Assembly (NCBI GenBank): GCA_017464135.1
Contig: JAFUEB010000003.1
Coordinates: 1-64,000, forward strand
DNA length: 64,000 nt
Reading direction: 5' to 3'
DNA from: Candidatus Saccharimonadota bacterium
GTDB lineage: Bacteria; Patescibacteriota; Saccharimonadia; Saccharimonadales; Saccharimonadaceae
Part shown: positions 59,860 through 64,000 of the stretch, one piece after another
Layout of the letters: each line of letters opens with the position of its first letter
How positions within the stretch are numbered: the stretch's first letter is position 1
Notes under the pieces: model-generated
What the model was told of the DNA's origin: nothing
The model's database searches: none
The model's input: the letters and a program-made list of their open reading frames with translations, nothing else
Made by a program: the position numbers and the translations under genes

Positions 59860-60801
59860 TTAATTCGTAATAATAGTTCCGGCTTTGCCGTTAAGCGCGT
59901 CACGGAGGTTGTCGATGTCGGTGATGATGCCGGTGCCACCGTGACGAGCGAAGGCGGAAGCGGCTTCAACTTTTGGAAGCATCGAGCCGGCTTTGAAGTA
60001 GCCGTATTTCTTGAGGTCTTGGATTTCTTTGACAGAAATCTGGTCGAGCTTTTGTTGTTCCGGTAAGCCATAATTAATATAGACATTTGGTACGGCGGTA
60101 CAAGAAATGAAGACGTCGGCTCTCACAAGTTCAGCGAGTTTTTCGGCAGCGTAATCTTTATCAATTACGGCATCAATTCCCTTCAGACGCTTCAAGACTT
60201 TGGTGCGAACGACTGGAATACCACCACCACCGGCAGCGATTACAATCACGCCATCGGAAACGAGTTCGGAAATAGTTTTCTTCTCAACAATATCGATTGG
60301 CTTTGGTGAAGCGACGACACGGCGCCAACCGCGGCCGGCATCTTCCTTGACCGTCCAGCCCTTCTCTTTTGCGAGGGCCTTAGCTTCTTTTTCGGAATAG
60401 AATTGGCCGATTGGTTTGGTTGGATTTTTAAAAGCAGGATCGTTACGATCGACAACGACTTGCGAAATCACGGTAGCAATCTTCTTGCTTGGTTTGCCTT
60501 TTTTGATAAAGGCATTATTGATGGCTTGAGTTAGCCAGTAGCCGATTTGACCTTGGCTCATGGCGACGGCAGTTTCGAGTGGCATGGCCGGAGCTTTTTC
60601 GGTCGAGGCGGCCTCTTCGTGAATCAAGATGTTGCCAACTTGTGGACCGTTGCCGTGCGCAACGATAATTTCATATTTGTCGGCTAAGTCGGAAATAGCT
60701 TCACCGACGGATTCGGCGATTTTTTTCTGGGCTTCAGCAGATGCTTCGCCATTTTTTTGTAACGCGTTACCGCCTAACGCTAAAACTACTCGCTTTTTCA
60801 T
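59860..60801 (-). CDS. arcC: Carbamate kinase
   Basis: The last enzyme of the arginine deiminase pathway makes ATP from carbamoyl phosphate and ADP. Motifs are A-L-G-G-N-A-L near the start, H-G-N-G-P-Q-V-G, and A-A-G-G-G-G-I-P-V. The I-D-K-D-Y-A-A-E loop and the C-terminal G-S-M-L-P-K-V-E-A-A segment complete the pattern. At 313 aa it is normal. It is divergent from arcB. TATAAT (60808-60813, minus strand) ends 6 nt before the ATG, so the mRNA is leaderless. The divergent layout allows joint control from the 94-bp gap, though no Arg box was identified. Confidence 0.95.
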   Translation of the reverse strand: MKKRVVLALGGNALQKNGEASAEAQKKIAESVGEAISDLADKYEIIVAHGNGPQVGNILIHEEAASTEKAPAMPLETAVAMSQGQIGYWLTQAINNAFIKKGKPSKKIATVISQVVVDRNDPAFKNPTKPIGQFYSEKEAKALAKEKGWTVKEDAGRGWRRVVASPKPIDIVEKKTISELVSDGVIVIAAGGGGIPVVRTKVLKRLKGIDAVIDKDYAAEKLAELVRADVFISCTAVPNVYINYGLPEQQKLDQISVKEIQDLKKYGYFKAGSMLPKVEAASAFARHGGTGIITDIDNLRDALNGKAGTIITN

Positions 60802-60895
60802 AATTTCATTATAGCATAAGCTGAATTAAACCTTAAAATGCTTGTGTTTAAATCCGACTTACTATATAATATATGGTAGGTAAGAAGGGATAAAA

Positions 60896-61897
60896 ATGAA
60901 TTTCAAAGGAAGAGATTTTCTGCGAATTCTAGATTTTAGTGAAGAAGAACTTCGCTTTATGCTAGATGCCGCCAAAAGATTTAAGGAAATGAAACACGCC
61001 GGCGAGAATCACAAGTATTTCCCTGGGAAAAATATTGCGGTGCTATTCGAGAAGACGTCGACGAGAACTCGATGTGCTTTTGAGGTGGCCGGATATGATC
61101 TCGGAATGAATGTGACTTATCTTGACCCGACGGGTTCGCAAATGGGGCACAAGGAATCCGTAGCAGATACGGCAAGAGTGCTCGCACGTTTTTATGACGG
61201 AATTGAATTCCGCGGTTTTAAACAGGAAACTGTGGATGATTTGGCTAAGTATGCGGATGTGCCGGTTTGGAATGGTTTAACTGATTATTGCCATCCAACT
61301 CAAGCGCTCGCAGATTTTATGACGATTGAAGAAAAACTTGGTGGATTTAGCGGTAAGACTTTAGCCTTTGTCGGCGATACACGTAACAATGTGGCTAATT
61401 CCCTGATGGCAATGGCTGCCAAAATGGGCATGAACTTTATCGCTTGTGGGCCAAACGAACTTCACCCTTCTGAAGATATCGTGAATGCCTGCCGTCCGAT
61501 TGCTGAGAAAAATGGTGCAACGATTACCATTACGGACGATATTAATGCACTCAATGATACGGCGGATGCAATTTATACGGACATTTGGCTATCAATGGGT
61601 GAAGACAAAGAAAAATGGGGCGAAAGAATTGACCAATTGCAAAGTTATCGTGTGACGATGGAAATGATTAATAAAGCCAAGCCAGGTTGTATTTTCCTGC
61701 ATTGCTTGCCATCATTCCATGATTTAAATACTTCCGTGGCACGTGATGTACACGAAAAATTTGGCATTGAAGAAATGGAAGTTGCGAACGAAGTGTTTGA
61801 ATCGGAGCACTCCGCAGTGTTTGATGAGGCTGAAAACCGTTTGCATACGATTAAAGCAGTGATGTATTTAACGTTAACTGATGAATATAATCAATAA
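60896..61897 (+). CDS. arcB: Ornithine carbamoyltransferase (catabolic)
   Basis: The enzyme splits citrulline with phosphate into ornithine and carbamoyl phosphate in this pathway. It has the carbamoyl-phosphate motif F-E-K-T-S-T-R-T-R, the H-P-T-Q-A-L-A-D motif and the ornithine-loop H-C-L-P-S-F-H. S-M-G-E in the SMG loop is also present. Length 333 aa. The promoter has TATAAT at about 60873, and AAGGGA serves as ribosome site. It is followed after 9 bp by arcA with AAGGAGG, so they are co-transcribed. Catabolic direction is inferred from the neighbours. Confidence 0.95.
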   Translation: MNFKGRDFLRILDFSEEELRFMLDAAKRFKEMKHAGENHKYFPGKNIAVLFEKTSTRTRCAFEVAGYDLGMNVTYLDPTGSQMGHKESVADTARVLARFYDGIEFRGFKQETVDDLAKYADVPVWNGLTDYCHPTQALADFMTIEEKLGGFSGKTLAFVGDTRNNVANSLMAMAAKMGMNFIACGPNELHPSEDIVNACRPIAEKNGATITITDDINALNDTADAIYTDIWLSMGEDKEKWGERIDQLQSYRVTMEMINKAKPGCIFLHCLPSFHDLNTSVARDVHEKFGIEEMEVANEVFESEHSAVFDEAENRLHTIKAVMYLTLTDEYNQ

Positions 61898-61906
61898 AGG
61901 AGGAAA

Positions 61907-63136
61907 GTGAAAAATTCAATTAACAACTTTAGTGAGATTGCTCCACTTAAAAAAGTGTTGATGCATCGCCCAGGTGATGAGTTCTTGAACCTTACGCCAA
62001 ATACGCTTGAAAGATTGCTTTTTGACGATATTCCGTATTTAAAAATTGCTCAGGAAGAGCATGACGCATACGCTAATGCACTTCGCGCGGAGGGAATTGA
62101 AGTAGTTTATTTAACTGACCTCGCTGCGGAAGCGATTGAAGCTGGCGGAGCGAGAGTTCGCAAAAATTTCATCGAACAATTTATTCGTGAAGCCGGTGTA
62201 ACTTCGCCGAAAGTTGAAAAGCATTGTTTTGAATTCCTAAATAGTATTAAAAACACTAGAGATTTGGTCAAAAAATGTATTGCCGGTATTGATATTTCAG
62301 AACTTAAAAAACTTGGTAAGATCTCCGGTTTTTATGCAACTCGTGATACCGGTAAAATGATTATTGATCCAATTCCTAATATTTTATTCCAACGCGATCC
62401 GATGGCCACAGTAGGTCATGGTGCTACGCTCCACAAAATGTGGTCAGTGACACGTACGCGTGAATCGATTTTTGCGGAATACATTTTCAAATATCATCCG
62501 TTTTATAATGATACGAAGATTTATTATGAGCGTACAGAGCCTTATTCGATTGAAGGTGGTGATATTCAAGTCATTTCAAAAGAAGTGATTGCAATTGGCA
62601 TTTCACAGCGTACTGAACCGGACGCGATTGCAAATTTTGCAAGAAGCTTGTTTAAGGATAAAAATAATACCTTTAAATATGTACTTGCAATTGATATTCC
62701 AGATGAAAGAAGCTTTATGCATCTTGACACCGTAATGACGCAAGTGGATGTTGATAAATTTGCCGTCCAGGATGCAATTATGGATATTTCAACGATTTAC
62801 GAGATAACTCAAGGCCATGGTGGTGAAATTGAAATCGTGGAGATACATCAGAGTTTGCAGAAGGTACTAGAAAAATATCTTCATCTTAATAAGGTTGAAC
62901 TTATTAAATGTGGTAATGGCAAGAGAATCGATGCCGAGCGCGAACAATGGAGCGATGGTGTGAACCTGCTTTGCATTCGCCCAGGCGTCGTGATTGCTTA
63001 TGACCGTAACTTTGTGACGAACCAGACGCTGCGTCGTCATGGTATTAAAGTGATTGAAATCCCGAGTTCTGAGCTATCGCGTGGCCGCGGTGGTTCACAC
63101 TGTATGAGCATGGCATTAGTGAGAGAGGAGGATTAG
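61907..63136 (+). CDS. arcA: Arginine deiminase
   Basis: It hydrolyses arginine to citrulline and ammonia. Recognisable parts are the L-M-H-R-P-G-D-E substrate segment near the start, F-Q-R-D-P, and E-G-G-D-I-Q in the core. H-L-D-T-V-M-T and the C-terminal catalytic Cys in G-G-S-H-C-M-S-M complete the active site. At 409 aa it is the standard length. The start is GTG directly behind AAGGAGG. It is the second gene of the arcB-arcA-transporter operon. Confidence 0.96.
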   Translation: MKNSINNFSEIAPLKKVLMHRPGDEFLNLTPNTLERLLFDDIPYLKIAQEEHDAYANALRAEGIEVVYLTDLAAEAIEAGGARVRKNFIEQFIREAGVTSPKVEKHCFEFLNSIKNTRDLVKKCIAGIDISELKKLGKISGFYATRDTGKMIIDPIPNILFQRDPMATVGHGATLHKMWSVTRTRESIFAEYIFKYHPFYNDTKIYYERTEPYSIEGGDIQVISKEVIAIGISQRTEPDAIANFARSLFKDKNNTFKYVLAIDIPDERSFMHLDTVMTQVDVDKFAVQDAIMDISTIYEITQGHGGEIEIVEIHQSLQKVLEKYLHLNKVELIKCGNGKRIDAEREQWSDGVNLLCIRPGVVIAYDRNFVTNQTLRRHGIKVIEIPSSELSRGRGGSHCMSMALVREED

Positions 63137-63199
63137 CGGAAGAGGTTGAGTATTTAGGCACAGGGGGTGGGGGAAGTATTAAATTTAAAAGGATTAAAA

Positions 63200-64000
63200 A
63201 TGTTTAAGAAGAAAAATCGTAAAAAGACTAGTCGCGCGATGCTGTCAGCATACTCGATTATCATGATTTTGATTGTGCTTCTTGGTATTCTGTCTCACGT
63301 GTTGCCTAAGGCAAAGTATCACGAGGCACCTGTTGAAGATGAGACGGTCCAAGTTGAAGAAGAAACTGCTCCGCAACTTGAAGCAACTGTCGGTGCTGAA
63401 GGTCAACTCATCACTAACAATGATTCAGTAACTCCACTTGATGCTGGTACAGAAACCACTCTTGATGGTGCTGAAGCGGCAACTACTACTGAAGAGGAAA
63501 CAACGTATGATTCCCTCGAGGCTTGTGAAGAAGCCCTTGGCGAAGGTGCTTGTGCAATCGTTGATGGTTCTGGCGTAGTGGGCGCAAAGCTTTATCAAAT
63601 TTTAATGGCACCGATTCTTGGTTTCGAAAACGCAATCGATGTTTGTATCTTCGTGATGGTGCTTGGTGGCTTCCTTGCCGTAATGGCAAAGACCAAGGCT
63701 CTCGAAACTGGAATCAAGATTCTTGTGAAGAAGTTGCATGGAAAAGAATATCTACTCATTCTTCTTCTCATGCTTATCTTCTCGGTACTTGGTACGACTT
63801 ATGGCTTCCTTGAAGAAAGCGTGGGCTTCTACGTACTCATCGCTGCAACGATGTATGCTGCTGGCATGGATCCACTCGTAGGTGTCGCAACGATTCTCCT
63901 CGGTGCTGGTTCTGGTGTGCTTGGTTCAACCATCAACCCATTTGCAACCGGTGTGGCAGTATCGGCAATGAAGGATGCGGGTATCGAATTTAATAACGGT
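63200..64000 (+). CDS. YfcC/ArcD-type amino-acid transporter (5' part, runs off the window)
   Basis: The open frame from the ATG at 63200 continues past the window end (267 codons visible). A basic start (K-K-K-N-R-K-K) and a first membrane helix (about residues 14-34) are followed by an unusually long polar loop of about 90 residues rich in T, E and A. Further helices follow, with M-V-L-G-G-F-L-A-V-M, G-T-T-Y-G-F-L-E-E-S and G-A-G-S-G-V-L-G-S-T-I-N-P-F, as in the YfcC/ArcD group of basic amino-acid or dicarboxylate carriers. Position behind arcA argues for arginine/ornithine exchange. AAAGGA lies before the ATG. Confidence 0.85.
   Translation, partial: MFKKKNRKKTSRAMLSAYSIIMILIVLLGILSHVLPKAKYHEAPVEDETVQVEEETAPQLEATVGAEGQLITNNDSVTPLDAGTETTLDGAEAATTTEEETTYDSLEACEEALGEGACAIVDGSGVVGAKLYQILMAPILGFENAIDVCIFVMVLGGFLAVMAKTKALETGIKILVKKLHGKEYLLILLLMLIFSVLGTTYGFLEESVGFYVLIAATMYAAGMDPLVGVATILLGAGSGVLGSTINPFATGVAVSAMKDAGIEFNNG

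Noticed and set aside
1..64000. UGA read as glycine (SR1/Gracilibacteria code)
   Set aside because: TGA ends several well-defined genes at the expected place and does not occur inside conserved domains.

Overview
The window looks like a chromosomal segment of a Patescibacteria/CPR bacterium, most likely Candidatus Saccharibacteria (TM7). The reasons are the mix of type IV pilus genes, FISUMP/InlB-repeat surface proteins, a VirB6-like membrane protein, a complete arginine deiminase pathway and compact housekeeping genes. TGA acts as a normal stop (for example in pilD, the 335-aa gene and the MMPL gene), which argues against the UGA-recoding CPR lineages. No rRNA, CRISPR array or recognisable insertion sequence was seen.

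Layout. 1-4.5 kb: type IV pilin, prepilin peptidase, a prepilin fused to a FISUMP domain, a Xer recombinase and ndk. 5.1-7.4 kb: amino-acid ABC transporter. 7.4-10.6 kb: accessory region ending at tRNA-Arg, with DUF4417, toxin-like, immunity-like, ImmA/IrrE and XRE genes plus a candidate small RNA. 10.7-13.1 kb: SurA-like foldase, tRNA-Gly, tyrosine phosphatase. 13.1-19.8 kb: proline-rich and membrane proteins, a sortase-type surface protein and a VirB6-like protein. 19.8-28.4 kb: folD-murB, recA-NUDIX-recX, truB, rpsO. 28.8-50.2 kb: three giant surface proteins interleaved with pnp, a split lepA, two tRNA-Pro genes, ftsH and an M1 aminopeptidase. 50.4-58.0 kb: an island bounded by 41-bp inverted repeats beside tRNA-Leu. 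It carries an NYN nuclease, a structured RNA, an EcoRI-type methyltransferase, a DUF262-HNH protein and a TetR/MMPL efflux operon. 58.2-64 kb: pgi and arcC/arcB/arcA/arcD-like.

Two expression styles stand out. Many housekeeping genes have a TATAAT box ending about 6 nt before the start codon, so their mRNAs should be leaderless; this pattern corrects several start codons. A second group consists of single genes, mostly of unknown function, each with a near-consensus promoter (TTGACA, 17-bp spacer, usually TGTG(C/A)TATAAT), a leader that is often structured, a strong Shine-Dalgarno site and usually an intrinsic terminator. One of these units has split lepA between its GTPase domain and domain II.

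The genes fit a small host-attached fermenter: pili and sortase-type adhesins for attachment, an amino-acid importer and the arginine deiminase pathway for ATP, and mobile or defence genes next to tRNAs. All functional calls rest on motifs read by eye; no database search was run.
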